A stretch of 64,000 nt of DNA, from contig CAVWIV010000016.1 in assembly GCA_963755155.1 (NCBI GenBank), positions 62,001-126,000 on the forward strand, given 5' to 3'. Below are positions 43,360 through 52,740 of the stretch, one piece after another; the stretch's first letter is position 1; every line of letters begins with the position of its first letter. Below the pieces are notes generated by a model that saw nothing but the letters and a program-made list of their open reading frames with translations, had not been told where the DNA came from and ran no database searches. The DNA comes from PALSA-612 sp963755155 (GTDB lineage Bacteria; Actinomycetota; Thermoleophilia; Gaiellales; Gaiellaceae). A program made the position numbers and the translations under genes.

Positions 43360-43368
43360 CCGAAGGCG

Positions 43369-43512
43369 ATGCTCCAGTTCGCCTCGCTGCTCGCCGCCGA
43401 CGTCGCCGAGGAAGGCAAGCACATCGTGCTCTCCATGCTCGTCGTCGGCCTCATCTTCATCGGCGTGATCGCGATCGGCCAGTTCTTCCGCTGGCTCAGT
43501 CACCGACGCTGA
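43369..43512 (+). CDS. 47-residue single-pass membrane protein
   Basis: Short gene starting MLQFASLLAADVAEEGKH, with one membrane helix (VLSMLVVGLIFIGVIAIGQFF) and a basic end RWLSHRR. A -10 box at the right distance supports it, and it fits the gap before the cyclase gene exactly. No family recognised. Confidence 0.6.
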   Translation: MLQFASLLAADVAEEGKHIVLSMLVVGLIFIGVIAIGQFFRWLSHRR

Positions 43513-43522
43513 CCCTTTGCAC

Positions 43523-45973
43523 ATGCGCAGCGACCTGCCGCGTGGCACGGTCACTTTCCTCTTCACGGACGTTGAGGGCTCGACAAGACTGCTGCACGAG
43601 CTTGGCGCCCAGTCGTACGCTGACGCGCTCGCCGAGCACCGACGCCTAGTCCGCGACGCGTGTACCGCGCACGACGGGGTTGAGGTGGATACGCAGGGCG
43701 ACGCGTTCTTCTTCGCCTTCCCCACCGCGCCCGGAGCGCTTCGGGCGGCGGCGGCAATGACCGAGACGCTGGCGGAGGGGCCGATCCAGGTGCGGATCGG
43801 CCTGCACACCGGGACGCCGCTCCTCGCCGAGGAGGGCTACGTCGGCGACGACGTCCACTTCGCCGCCCGTGTCGCAGCATCGGGTCATGGCGGGCAGGTG
43901 ATCCTCTCAGCAGCTGCGGCGGAGCATGCAGAGCTCGAGCTCACTGATCTCGGGGAGCACCGGCTGAAGGACATCCCGGCAACGGTTCCGATCTTCCAGC
44001 TCGGTGACGGCTCATTCCCGCCGCTGAAGACGATCTCCAACACGAATCTGCCCCGTCCGGCCAGCTCGTTCGTGGGCCGCGAAGCCGAGCTGCTGGAGGT
44101 GTTGTCCCTATTCGAGGACGGTGCGCGGCTCGTCACGCTCACCGGGCCGGGCGGCACCGGCAAGACTCGACTTGCGATCGAGGCGGCCGCGACGCTCGTA
44201 CCCGAGTACAAGGCCGGTGTCTTCTGGGTCGGTCTCGCCACGCTTCGCGATCCCGCGCTCGTGACGGAGACGATCGCGCAGACGCTGGGTGCCAAGGATG
44301 GGCTCGCCGAGCACATCGGCGAGCGGGAACTGCTGCTCCTGCTCGACAACCTCGAGCATGTGATCGACGCGGCACCTGAGCTCGGCTCGCTCCTCACCGT
44401 CTGCCCCAACCTCACCCTGCTGGTCACGAGCCGTGAGCTGCTGCGCGTGCAAGGAGAGGTCGAGTACTCGGTGCCGCCGCTAGCCGAGCCCGAGGCAGTC
44501 TCGCTCTTCTGCGAGCGCTCGCAGCTCGCTGCCGGCGAGACGATCGCCGAGCTCTGCCGGAGGCTGGACAATCTGCCACTGGCTGTTGAGCTGGCCGCTG
44601 CGAGGACGACGGTGCTCACCTCTGAGCAGATCCTCGAACGGCTCTCGCAGCGGCTCGACCTGCTCAAGGGCGGCCGCGACGCAGAAGCCCGCCAGCACAC
44701 GCTCAGAGCGACGATTGAGTGGTCCTACGAGCTGCTCGCAGACTATGAGCGGCAGCTCTTCGCCCGTCTGGCGGTCTTCGTTGGCGGATGCACGCTGGAG
44801 GCGGCCGAAGAGGTCGCCGACGCCGATCTCGACACGCTGCAGTCTCTGGTCGAAAAGAGCCTCCTTCGTTTCACCGACGGTCGCTACTGGATGCTGGAAA
44901 CGATTCGCGCGTACGCGGAGGGGGTGCTCGACCAGGCATCCGAGCACGATGAACTCCGCCGCCGTTTCGCGCAGCACGTCGTAGCGCTCGCGCTAGAAAC
45001 GAGGGCTGGACTCCGCTCCGGCGACGCTGCTGACATGTTCGCTCGGATCGATGCCGAGCTCGCGAACGTTCGTTCCGCGCGGTCGTGGCTGGAGGAGCGT
45101 TCATACCGCGACGAGCTCTGTGAACTCGTCTATGCCACGACCCTCTACTGGACGCTGCGGGGCTTCCTGAGAGAGGGGTTTCTCTGGGCCGAGCGAGCTC
45201 TCGCTATCAGCGACCGGCGCGACTTCGAACAGGCTGGAGTGCTGTTCGCCGCGGCGTCGTTCGCATGTGATCTGGGCGACCCGATGGGGGCAAAGACCTA
45301 CGCTGAGGAGTGCCTGGCTATCGCACGCGAGGTAGGAAGTGCAAGTGATGTCGCGAGCATGCTCGGGGGTCTCGGCCACATCCTCGCCGATCTCGGTGAT
45401 CACGACGAGGCGGAGCGCGCCCTGGAAGAGGCGGCTGCTCTGGCACGACAGGAAGGACGAGCCGATCTCGCGGCCTCCACTCTCGCCAACATGTCAGACC
45501 TGGCGCTGAGGAGGCACGACTACGACCGCGCGCGCAGAGCCTCGGCGGACGCACTCGCGTTGTTCCGGGGCCTCGACGACACGCAGGGAATCGGCTGGGC
45601 GTCGTACAACCTCGCCTTTGCGTACTACGGCGAAGGCGACAGCGAGAAGGCGTGCGAGTACTCCGGTTCGAGCCTCGTTGCCTCGCACAGCCTCGGAGAC
45701 TCGATTGTGGTGGTGTGGTCGCTCAATCTCATTGCCGCCCTGCTCGCCCTTCGGAACGACATGGAGGCGGCGGGAACGCTCCTGGCGGCGGCAGACGCCT
45801 TGGTCGAGCAATCTGGCTTCACGCTCACGGGTGCCGAAGCAGAGCTCCGGCAGCGCATCGAGCTGGCTGTTCGAGATGGCCTGCAGTCCGCACGATGTGC
45901 CGCCGTTTACACCCGAGGCGTTGCAATGGGCATCGACGAAGCCGTCGAGTACGCACTCGCCTACCTACACTGA
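43523..45973 (+). CDS. class III nucleotide cyclase fused to an NB-ARC-like ATPase and TPR region
   Basis: About 816 residues. A cyclase homology domain (residues 5-165) has FTDVEGSTRLL and TQGDAFFFAF with both metal-binding aspartates and GLHTGTPLLAEEGYVGDDVHFAARV. A linker leads to a P-loop ATPase (LTGPGGTGKTRLAIEAA, LLLLDNLEHV, LPLAVELAAARTTVL) and a TPR-rich C-terminus (residues about 530-780). No LuxR-type DNA-binding end is present. Similar proteins are numerous in mycobacteria. The nucleotide product cannot be assigned. ATG 43523 preferred over TTG 43517. Confidence 0.85.
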   Translation: MRSDLPRGTVTFLFTDVEGSTRLLHELGAQSYADALAEHRRLVRDACTAHDGVEVDTQGDAFFFAFPTAPGALRAAAAMTETLAEGPIQVRIGLHTGTPLLAEEGYVGDDVHFAARVAASGHGGQVILSAAAAEHAELELTDLGEHRLKDIPATVPIFQLGDGSFPPLKTISNTNLPRPASSFVGREAELLEVLSLFEDGARLVTLTGPGGTGKTRLAIEAAATLVPEYKAGVFWVGLATLRDPALVTETIAQTLGAKDGLAEHIGERELLLLLDNLEHVIDAAPELGSLLTVCPNLTLLVTSRELLRVQGEVEYSVPPLAEPEAVSLFCERSQLAAGETIAELCRRLDNLPLAVELAAARTTVLTSEQILERLSQRLDLLKGGRDAEARQHTLRATIEWSYELLADYERQLFARLAVFVGGCTLEAAEEVADADLDTLQSLVEKSLLRFTDGRYWMLETIRAYAEGVLDQASEHDELRRRFAQHVVALALETRAGLRSGDAADMFARIDAELANVRSARSWLEERSYRDELCELVYATTLYWTLRGFLREGFLWAERALAISDRRDFEQAGVLFAAASFACDLGDPMGAKTYAEECLAIAREVGSASDVASMLGGLGHILADLGDHDEAERALEEAAALARQEGRADLAASTLANMSDLALRRHDYDRARRASADALALFRGLDDTQGIGWASYNLAFAYYGEGDSEKACEYSGSSLVASHSLGDSIVVVWSLNLIAALLALRNDMEAAGTLLAAADALVEQSGFTLTGAEAELRQRIELAVRDGLQSARCAAVYTRGVAMGIDEAVEYALAYLH
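45966..45971 (+). promoter_or_regulatory. -10 box TACACT before the UbiD gene (leaderless)
   Basis: TACACT ends 8 nt before GTG 45980 and overlaps the previous stop codon; no SD sequence. Confidence 0.5.
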
Positions 45974-45979
45974 CTCGCC

Positions 45980-47428
45980 GTGGCGTTCAAGGACCTCCGC
46001 GACTGGATCGCGCTGCTTGAGCGCGAGGGCGAGTTACAGCGCGTCACGGCCGAGGTCGACCCGTACCTCGAGATCACCGAGATCGTCGACCGGCTGGTGA
46101 AGTCGGGCGGCGGGCCGGCGCTGCTGTTCGAGAACCCGAAGGGCTCCGAGCACGCGCTGCTCATCAACCAGTTCGGCACCGAGCGGCGCATGGCCATGGC
46201 ATTCGGCGCGCCGAGCCTCGACGCCGTCGCCGAGAAGCTCGCCGACGTGCTCGAGATGCAGCCGCCCGAGGGCCTCCGCGAGAAGATCCAGGGCCTGAAG
46301 AAGCTCAAGTCGATCGCCGACTCGCGCCCCAAGGTCGTCTCGAAGGGCGTCTGCCAGGAGATCGTGCTCACGGGCGACGAGGTCGACATCACGCGCCTGC
46401 CGATCCAGACGTGCTGGCCGGGCGACCCGGCGCCGTTCATCACGCTCCCGGCGGTGATCACGAAGGATCCGGTTAGCGGAACCCGGAACGTGGGCATGTA
46501 CCGCATGCAGGTGATCGATGGCCGCTCCACGTACATGCACTGGCAGATGCACAAGGACGGCCGCGCCGACCTGCTCGCGGCAGAGGACGGCACGATCCCC
46601 GTCGCCGTCGCGCTCGGGCTCGACCCCGTGACGGCGTACTCGGCAAGCGCGCCGCTGCCACACCACATCGACGAGCTGATGGTGGCCGGCTTCCTGCGCG
46701 GCGACGAGGTGGAGCTCGTGAAGTGCAAGACGGTCGACCTAGAAGTGCCGGCGAACGCAGAGATCGTTCTCGAGGGGACGGTCTCGAAGGACGACGTCGG
46801 CATCGAGGGCCCGTTCGGCGACCACACGGGCTACTACTCGCACGCTGAGCCCTTCCCCATCTTCCGCATCTCGGCGATGACGATGCGGCGCGACGCGATC
46901 TATCCGTCGATCGTCGTCGGCAAACCGCCGGCCGAGGACGCCTGGATCGGCAAGGCGACGGAGCGGATCTTCCTACCGGCCGTGCGCATGACGCTGCCGG
47001 AGATCGTCGACTACGACTTGCCCGTCGCCGGCGCCTTCCACAACTGCGTCATCGTCTCCATCCGCAAGGCGTTTCCGGGCCACGCGCAGAAGGTAATGCA
47101 CGCGCTGTGGGGCCTCGGGATGCTCTCGCTGTCGAAGTCGATCGTCGTCGTCGACGAGCACGTGGACGTCCACGACTACGCGGACGTCTTCTTCCGCGTG
47201 ACCGCCAACGTCGATCCGAAGCGCGACGTCCTCATCACCGAGGGCCCGCTCGACCACCTCGACCACGCCCCGGGCCGGCAGTTCTACGGCGGCAAGCTCG
47301 GCGTCGACGCGACGCACAAGCTGCCCGAGGAGGACGCGCGGCCGTGGCCCGAGGAGATCGAGATGACGGCGGATGTGAAGGAGCTTGTCGACCGCAGGTG
47401 GACCGAGTACGGATTGCCACCACGTTGA
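45980..47428 (+). CDS. UbiD-family decarboxylase, menaquinone-type
   Basis: 482 residues. Prenylated-FMN decarboxylase: FKDLRDWIALLEREGELQRV, YRMQVIDGRSTYMHWQMHKDG and EGPFGDHTGYYS are typical of the fold. In futalosine-pathway actinobacteria a UbiD homologue removes the carboxyl group of the naphthoate ring; its position at the head of the qcr/mqn run supports that role here. The UbiX flavin prenyltransferase is not in the window. GTG 45980 follows a -10 box. Confidence 0.88.
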   Translation: MAFKDLRDWIALLEREGELQRVTAEVDPYLEITEIVDRLVKSGGGPALLFENPKGSEHALLINQFGTERRMAMAFGAPSLDAVAEKLADVLEMQPPEGLREKIQGLKKLKSIADSRPKVVSKGVCQEIVLTGDEVDITRLPIQTCWPGDPAPFITLPAVITKDPVSGTRNVGMYRMQVIDGRSTYMHWQMHKDGRADLLAAEDGTIPVAVALGLDPVTAYSASAPLPHHIDELMVAGFLRGDEVELVKCKTVDLEVPANAEIVLEGTVSKDDVGIEGPFGDHTGYYSHAEPFPIFRISAMTMRRDAIYPSIVVGKPPAEDAWIGKATERIFLPAVRMTLPEIVDYDLPVAGAFHNCVIVSIRKAFPGHAQKVMHALWGLGMLSLSKSIVVVDEHVDVHDYADVFFRVTANVDPKRDVLITEGPLDHLDHAPGRQFYGGKLGVDATHKLPEEDARPWPEEIEMTADVKELVDRRWTEYGLPPR

Positions 47429-47486
47429 CAGCCGAGATGCGTAAGGATTGAATCGAGTCGTAGGCGACCCGGAGGCGAGACGAGCG

Positions 47487-48398
47487 TTGGACCAATCCGA
47501 GCACAGTCACGCGCAGGCCTTCAGTCTCTGGCCGATCGGCGTCGCGGTGGGCGTGGCGTTCTGTCTCGTCGGGCTGCTCGTGAGCTGGTGGATCGTGGCG
47601 GTCGGCGCTGCCGTCGTGATCCTCTTCGGGGTCGCGTGGATCTACGACGTGACGCGTGAGCGCAGGCCCGAGGCAGTGGCCGCGTCCGCGCCCGCGGCGG
47701 GCGAGCACGTCGAGCGCGCGTCGATCGGCGAGCAGGAGGCCTCGCGCAAGACCTTCCTGTCGGCGATGACGCTTGGCCTCGGCGCCGGGATCGGCGCCCT
47801 CGTCAGCATCCCGCCGATGGTGTTCGCCGGCCTGCCGCCTTTCAGGAAGGGCGAGGGCTTCATCGACATCGACGTCGACCTGGGGCCGCTCGACATCTTC
47901 AACGAGGGCGAGTGGCTGATCACGCAGTTCAACATGAACCCGGACATCGGCGACGTCGCCAAGCGAACTGCGTACGTCCGTTACAACGGCGACCTGGAGG
48001 GCGAGCCGAGCTTCACGATCCTCTCCAACCGCTGCGTCCACCTCGGCTGCCCCGTGCAGGCGAACGGCCCCACGACGCCCGAGCGCCAGCGCACGCATCT
48101 CGCCGGCCAGCGGAAGGTCACGTACACGCCGGTGCTACCGGCCGGCTTCGGCTGCCCCTGCCACGGCGGCCAGTACGACACCGAGGGCAACCGCACCGCC
48201 GGGCCGCCCGTTCGCGCTCTCGACCGGTGGGCGTACAAGATCGCCGACGGCCGCCTGCGGCTGATCGGCGCGTACAGCGTTGACGAGGTCGAGGGCTCGG
48301 GCGCCGATGCGACGCTCGGCGCATACCGCCTCGCCCAGCCCGGCGTCCACATCGACGGGCTCTCCCAGGTCCTCTACCCGTTCATTCCGCCGAGCTGA
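47487..48398 (+). CDS. qcrA: menaquinol:cytochrome c reductase Rieske iron-sulfur subunit
   Basis: 303 residues. Two N-terminal membrane helices, a further anchor after ASRKTFLSAMTLGLG, and the Rieske cluster ligands CVHLGC and CPCHGGQYD. TTG 47487 has GGAGG 11 nt upstream; TTG 47448 is an alternative adding 13 residues. It is directly followed by the cytochrome b gene (TGATG overlap). Confidence 0.93.
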   Translation: MDQSEHSHAQAFSLWPIGVAVGVAFCLVGLLVSWWIVAVGAAVVILFGVAWIYDVTRERRPEAVAASAPAAGEHVERASIGEQEASRKTFLSAMTLGLGAGIGALVSIPPMVFAGLPPFRKGEGFIDIDVDLGPLDIFNEGEWLITQFNMNPDIGDVAKRTAYVRYNGDLEGEPSFTILSNRCVHLGCPVQANGPTTPERQRTHLAGQRKVTYTPVLPAGFGCPCHGGQYDTEGNRTAGPPVRALDRWAYKIADGRLRLIGAYSVDEVEGSGADATLGAYRLAQPGVHIDGLSQVLYPFIPPS

Positions 48399-49174
48399 TG
48401 CCGAAGTCCGAGCGACGCAAGCAGGTCGAGACCGTCGTCACGTATCCGCTCGACTGGATCGAGGAGCGGACGGGCCTCGTCGGCGGCGTCAAGTACTTCC
48501 TCTTCCGGAAGGTCCCGAAGCGGACGAACTGGTTCCATACGCTCGGTTCGGCCACCCTGACGGCGTTTCTCGTCCAGGTGATCACCGGGATCATCCTCGC
48601 GATGTACTACAAGCCGGATCCCGACGCGGCGTACGAGTCGATCCTCTTCATCACGAACGACCTCACGTGGGGCTGGCTCGTCCGCGGCATGCACCGCTGG
48701 GGCGCGAGCGTCTTCATCATCCTCATGTTCTTCCACATGGCGCGCGTGTTTCTCTTCGGCGCGTACAAGTACCCGCGCGAGGTGAACTGGCTCGTCGGCG
48801 CCGCGCTGCTCATCCTCGGGATGTTCGAGGGCTTCACCGGGTATCTCTTGCCGTGGGACCAGACCTCGTACTGGGCCTCGGTGGTCGGCATCAACATCAC
48901 GGGCACCGGCCCATTCGTCGGCCCGTTCCTCGCCAACATCATGAAGGCGGGCGCCGAGATCGACGGCAATACGTTGTCCCGCTTCTACTCGATCCACATG
49001 CTCGTCTTACCGCTTGCGATCGCAGGACTGATCCTGCTCCACCTCTACCTCGTGATCCGGCTCGGCGTGTCCAACCCGCCGTGGGGGAAGCAGCCTGAGG
49101 ACTACGAGGACGACGGCGAGGCCCCGGCGCGCCAGGGTCTCGTGCAGCCGGCGCCGCGGGGGAACGGCAAGTGA
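48398..49174 (+). CDS. qcrB: menaquinol:cytochrome c reductase cytochrome b subunit (b6-like)
   Basis: 258 residues, four helices, the length of cytochrome b6 rather than full cytochrome b. Heme ligands form two pairs: HRWGASVFIILMFFH (13 residues apart) and HMLVLPLAIAGLILLH (14 apart, the b6f spacing). Together with the next gene it makes a split b6/subunit IV-type complex. Confidence 0.95.
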   Translation: MPKSERRKQVETVVTYPLDWIEERTGLVGGVKYFLFRKVPKRTNWFHTLGSATLTAFLVQVITGIILAMYYKPDPDAAYESILFITNDLTWGWLVRGMHRWGASVFIILMFFHMARVFLFGAYKYPREVNWLVGAALLILGMFEGFTGYLLPWDQTSYWASVVGINITGTGPFVGPFLANIMKAGAEIDGNTLSRFYSIHMLVLPLAIAGLILLHLYLVIRLGVSNPPWGKQPEDYEDDGEAPARQGLVQPAPRGNGK

Positions 49175-50001
49175 GCTCGCAGGACGAACGCCGCCGCCAA
49201 TTCGAGGCGTACAAGGACGACGTCGAGAAGCGCGGGAAGTCGTTCTTCCCGCACGCGATGTTCCACGACACGGTGATGAGCCTCGTCGTCGTGTCCGTGA
49301 TCATCGGCCTGGCCGTGGTCTGGCACACGACCGCCGACGGCACGGAGGCGGGCATCCTCGGCCCCGAGTACACGGAGAAGGCCGACCCGGCCACGACCAG
49401 CTTCATCCCGCGGCCGGACTGGTACTTCTACTTCCTCTTCTACCTCCTCCGCATCTTCGAGTGGCCGATGACCGTGGTCCTGGCGACGGTGGGCATCCCG
49501 ACGATCCTCATGATGCTCCTGTTCGCGGTGCCGTTCATCGACCGCTCGACGGAGCGGCGGCTCACGCGGCGGCCGGTGGCGATCGTGGCCACGATCCTCA
49601 CCGCGGTCGCGATGGGCGTGCTCACCTGGAAGGGCGCGACCACGAGGGAGTTCCTCGCGAGCGAGGCGCCCACGCTCGCGGCCGAGTTCGCCGAGCAGAA
49701 CGACCTCCCCGACGCCGCGCTGCCCGGCGCCGAGCTGTTCGCGGCCTCAGGCTGCCTCAGCTGCCACACGTACCTGAGCTACGGCAGCGTGAACCTCGGC
49801 GCGCCGGATCTGACGGAAGAGGGGCTGAAGAACCGCGGCGTCCAGTGGCAGATCGACCACCTGATCAATCCGTCGAGCAAGGTGCCCGGATCGCCCATGC
49901 CGTCCTTCGCGGCGCTCGGCAACCCCGATGTCGGCGGCGATCCGGAGAACCTCCGGAACCTCGCCATCTTCCTCGAGGCCTCCAAGGGCTCTCAGGAGTA
50001 G
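49171..50001 (+). CDS. qcrC: menaquinol:cytochrome c reductase subunit IV fused to cytochrome c
   Basis: 276 residues. The first half is b6f subunit IV-like with the Qo motif RPDWYFYFLFYLLR and three helices; the second half is a cytochrome c domain with one heme site SGCLSCHT and a distal methionine (GSPMPSF). Fusion of the two resembles Bacillus QcrC. GTG 49171 overlaps qcrB by 4 nt. Confidence 0.93.
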   Translation: MSSQDERRRQFEAYKDDVEKRGKSFFPHAMFHDTVMSLVVVSVIIGLAVVWHTTADGTEAGILGPEYTEKADPATTSFIPRPDWYFYFLFYLLRIFEWPMTVVLATVGIPTILMMLLFAVPFIDRSTERRLTRRPVAIVATILTAVAMGVLTWKGATTREFLASEAPTLAAEFAEQNDLPDAALPGAELFAASGCLSCHTYLSYGSVNLGAPDLTEEGLKNRGVQWQIDHLINPSSKVPGSPMPSFAALGNPDVGGDPENLRNLAIFLEASKGSQE

Positions 50002-50002
50002 C

Positions 50003-50713
50003 TTGACCGAGCGCGGCGACCCGCTCGCCGGCATCGAGTCGGGGACGCTGGCGCCCGCGGGCGTCCGGGCGATGTTCGATCGGATCGCCCCCGTCTACGA
50101 CGTCATGAACCATGTGATGACGGTCGGGCTCGATCGGCGGTGGCGGCGCAAGACGGCGGAGGCGGTCGTGCGGCCTGGCGACCGCGTGCTCGACGCGTGC
50201 TGCGGTACCGGCGACCTCGCGCTCGCGTGCGTTCGCGCCGGAGCGGGCAGCGTCGTCGGGCTCGACTTCTCGCCGCGAATGATCGAGCGCGCGCGCCGAA
50301 AGTCGGATGCCGTCGCCTGGGTCGAGGGCGACGCGTTGTCGCTGCCATTCGACGAAGGGGCCTTCGATACTGCCACGGTCGGCTTCGGTATCCGCAACGT
50401 CGCCGACCTGGGCGGGGCGCTGACAGAGCTCGCGCGGGTGCTCGTGCCGGGAGGGCGGCTCGGGATTCTCGAGATCACGCAGCCCACCGGCGCGCTCGCC
50501 CCGTTCTACCGCGTGTGGTTCGAGCGGATCGTCCCCGTGCTGGGCAGGCCACTGACGGGAGGTGCCGCCTACAAGTACCTCCCCGCGAGTGTGCGCCGCT
50601 TTCCCGGCAAGCAGGATCTGGCGGCAGTCATCGAACGTGCGGGTTTCCACGATGTCGCATACCGGACGTTCGCGGGCGGCATCGTCGCCCTCCATACTGC
50701 AACGAGACAGTGA
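50003..50713 (+). CDS. menG: demethylmenaquinone methyltransferase (MenG/UbiE type)
   Basis: 236 residues. SAM-binding VLDACCGTGDLALAC, YDVMNHVMTVGLDRRWRR and the UbiE signature VGFGIRNVADL are present. Performs the last methylation in menaquinone synthesis, matching the mqn genes downstream. TTG 50003 begins just after the qcrC stop; GTGA overlap with the next gene. Confidence 0.93.
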   Translation: MTERGDPLAGIESGTLAPAGVRAMFDRIAPVYDVMNHVMTVGLDRRWRRKTAEAVVRPGDRVLDACCGTGDLALACVRAGAGSVVGLDFSPRMIERARRKSDAVAWVEGDALSLPFDEGAFDTATVGFGIRNVADLGGALTELARVLVPGGRLGILEITQPTGALAPFYRVWFERIVPVLGRPLTGGAAYKYLPASVRRFPGKQDLAAVIERAGFHDVAYRTFAGGIVALHTATRQ

Positions 50714-51627
50714 CCGCGCTCGCCGCAATCAGGGAAGTGCCGGGGCTCGAGGACTACCTCGACGAGCTCGAGGAACGCCTTCAGGACACCGTGAGCAGCC
50801 ATCCGGGGACCGTGGCCGCCGTGGGTGCGGATGCGCTGGCGGCAGGCGGCAAGCGCCTGCGCCCGATGCTCGTCTTCCTGTCCTCGCCTGTGGAGGGGCC
50901 GCCCCCGCTCGCCGCGGGCGTCGCCGTCGAGCTCATCCACATGGCGACGCTCGTGCACGACGATCTCATCGACGGCGCTCGCTACCGGCGGGGCCGCGCC
51001 GCCGCGTGGGCCGCGTACGGGGCGCCGGCCGCGCGGGCGGCGGGTGACTACCTCTTCGCCCGGGCGTTTGCAGAGCTCGCCGAGACCGGCGACGCGGCGG
51101 CCGTCGAGCTGCTCGCTGACGCGACGCTCTGCCTCGCGCGCGGCGAGGCCATGCAACGGCGCCAGACGCACGATCCCGACACGACAGTGGAGAGCTATCT
51201 CGCACGCTGCGCGCTCAAGACCGGCACGCTCTTCGAGGCGGCGTGCCGGCTCGGTTGCGGCGGCCGCGAGCCCTGGCTCGGCGAGTTCGGCACGGCGCTC
51301 GGCACGGCGTTCCAGATCACGGACGACATCCTCGACTGCACGGGCGAGGCCACCGAGACGGGCAAGATCGCCGGCGTCGACCTCCGCGAGGGGACGCCGA
51401 CGCTGCCGCTGCTGCTGGCGGCCCGCGAGGATCGGGTCGTGTACGAGGCTCTAGCCGGCGGTCCGCTCGACGGCGCCCTCGTCCGCGTCGCCGCCACGGG
51501 CGCGCTCGAGCGCTCTCGGGCAATCGCGCTCGACTACGCTGACCGCGCGCGGGCGTGCCTCGACGGCCACGTGCATCGCGAGGAGCTCGAAGCCTTGACC
51601 CATCTCGTCGTCGACAGAGACAGCTAG
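50710..51627 (+). CDS. polyprenyl diphosphate synthase (menaquinone side chain)
   Basis: 305 residues. The Asp-rich motifs are LVHDDLIDGA (DDxxD) and FQITDDILDCTGE (DDxxD), with GGKRLRPMLVFL upstream. Context between menG and mqnE suggests it makes the menaquinone prenyl tail; the chain length cannot be read here. GTG 50710 overlaps menG. Confidence 0.9.
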   Translation: MTALAAIREVPGLEDYLDELEERLQDTVSSHPGTVAAVGADALAAGGKRLRPMLVFLSSPVEGPPPLAAGVAVELIHMATLVHDDLIDGARYRRGRAAAWAAYGAPAARAAGDYLFARAFAELAETGDAAAVELLADATLCLARGEAMQRRQTHDPDTTVESYLARCALKTGTLFEAACRLGCGGREPWLGEFGTALGTAFQITDDILDCTGEATETGKIAGVDLREGTPTLPLLLAAREDRVVYEALAGGPLDGALVRVAATGALERSRAIALDYADRARACLDGHVHREELEALTHLVVDRDS

Positions 51628-51630
51628 CTC

Positions 51631-52740
51631 ATGGCCACCGTCGAGCACGTCACCACGCTGGGCACCATCCGCGAGAAGATCGAGGCGGGCGAGCGCCTCG
51701 ACGCGGAGGACGGCATCACGCTCTTCGAGACCGACGACCTGCTGACGGTCGGCGAGCTCGCCGACCTCGCGCGGCGGCAGCGCGGCGGAGACGACCGCGT
51801 CTTCTTCGTCCAGAACCTCTATCTCAACCAGTCGAACGTCTGTCGTGTGAAGTGCAAGTTCTGCGCCTTCGCCGTCACGCAGAAGGAGGCGGGGGCCTAC
51901 ACGTACACGGCGGAGGAGCTCGTCGAGGATGCGCTACGGCAGCGGGAGCTGACCGGTTTCACCGAGATCCACATGGTCGGGGGCGAGAGCCCGCACGTCG
52001 ACTTCGGCTACTACGTCGAGATCGTCTCGAAGCTCCATCACGCGATGCCGGACGTCCACCTGAAGCTCTTCACGGCCAGCGAGATCCACCACATGTCGAA
52101 GCTTGCGGGCATCACGCATGAGGCGGTGCTGCGCGAGCTGAAGGCTGCGGGTCTCGGGTCGCTGCCGGGCGGCGGCGCCGAGGTCTTCGCCGACCGCGTG
52201 CGCAGGCTCGTCGCGCCCGGCAAGGAGCACCCCGACGAGTGGTTCGACGTCCATCGCCACGCCCACGCGCTTGGCATTCCGACTCACTGCACGATGCTCT
52301 ACGGGCACGTGGAGACGAACGAGGAGCGCGTCGACCATCTGCTCCGTCTCCGCACGCTCCAGGACGAGACGGGCGGCTTCCTCGCCTTCGTGCCGCTCGC
52401 CTTCCACCCCGAGAACACCGTGTTCGAGAAGCGAGGGTGGCGCCACACGACGGGCGCGGACGACCTGAAGGTGATCGCCGTGTCGCGGCTCCTGCTCGAC
52501 AACGTGCCGAACATCAAGGCCTACTGGATCATGATGGGGCTGCCGCTCGCGCAGGTGGCTCTCCACTTCGGCGCGAACGACGTCCAGGGCACGGTCGTCC
52601 GCGAGGAGATCTTCCAGGCGGCGGGCGCGACCGCGGGCACAGAGCAGAAGCTCGAGGAGCTTGCGCGCTTCATCCGTGAGGCGGGGCGCGTGCCCGTCCA
52701 GCGCGACACGCTCTACAACGAGCTCAAGCGCTTCGACTGA
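51631..52740 (+). CDS. mqnE: aminofutalosine synthase
   Basis: 369 residues. Radical SAM enzyme with the [4Fe-4S] cysteines CRVKCKFC, followed by MVGGESPHVDFGYYVE and LGSLPGGGAEVFADRVR. Converts chorismate-derived 3-enolpyruvyl benzoate to aminofutalosine. The mqnA start overlaps its stop codon (TGATG). Confidence 0.95.
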   Translation: MATVEHVTTLGTIREKIEAGERLDAEDGITLFETDDLLTVGELADLARRQRGGDDRVFFVQNLYLNQSNVCRVKCKFCAFAVTQKEAGAYTYTAEELVEDALRQRELTGFTEIHMVGGESPHVDFGYYVEIVSKLHHAMPDVHLKLFTASEIHHMSKLAGITHEAVLRELKAAGLGSLPGGGAEVFADRVRRLVAPGKEHPDEWFDVHRHAHALGIPTHCTMLYGHVETNEERVDHLLRLRTLQDETGGFLAFVPLAFHPENTVFEKRGWRHTTGADDLKVIAVSRLLLDNVPNIKAYWIMMGLPLAQVALHFGANDVQGTVVREEIFQAAGATAGTEQKLEELARFIREAGRVPVQRDTLYNELKRFD

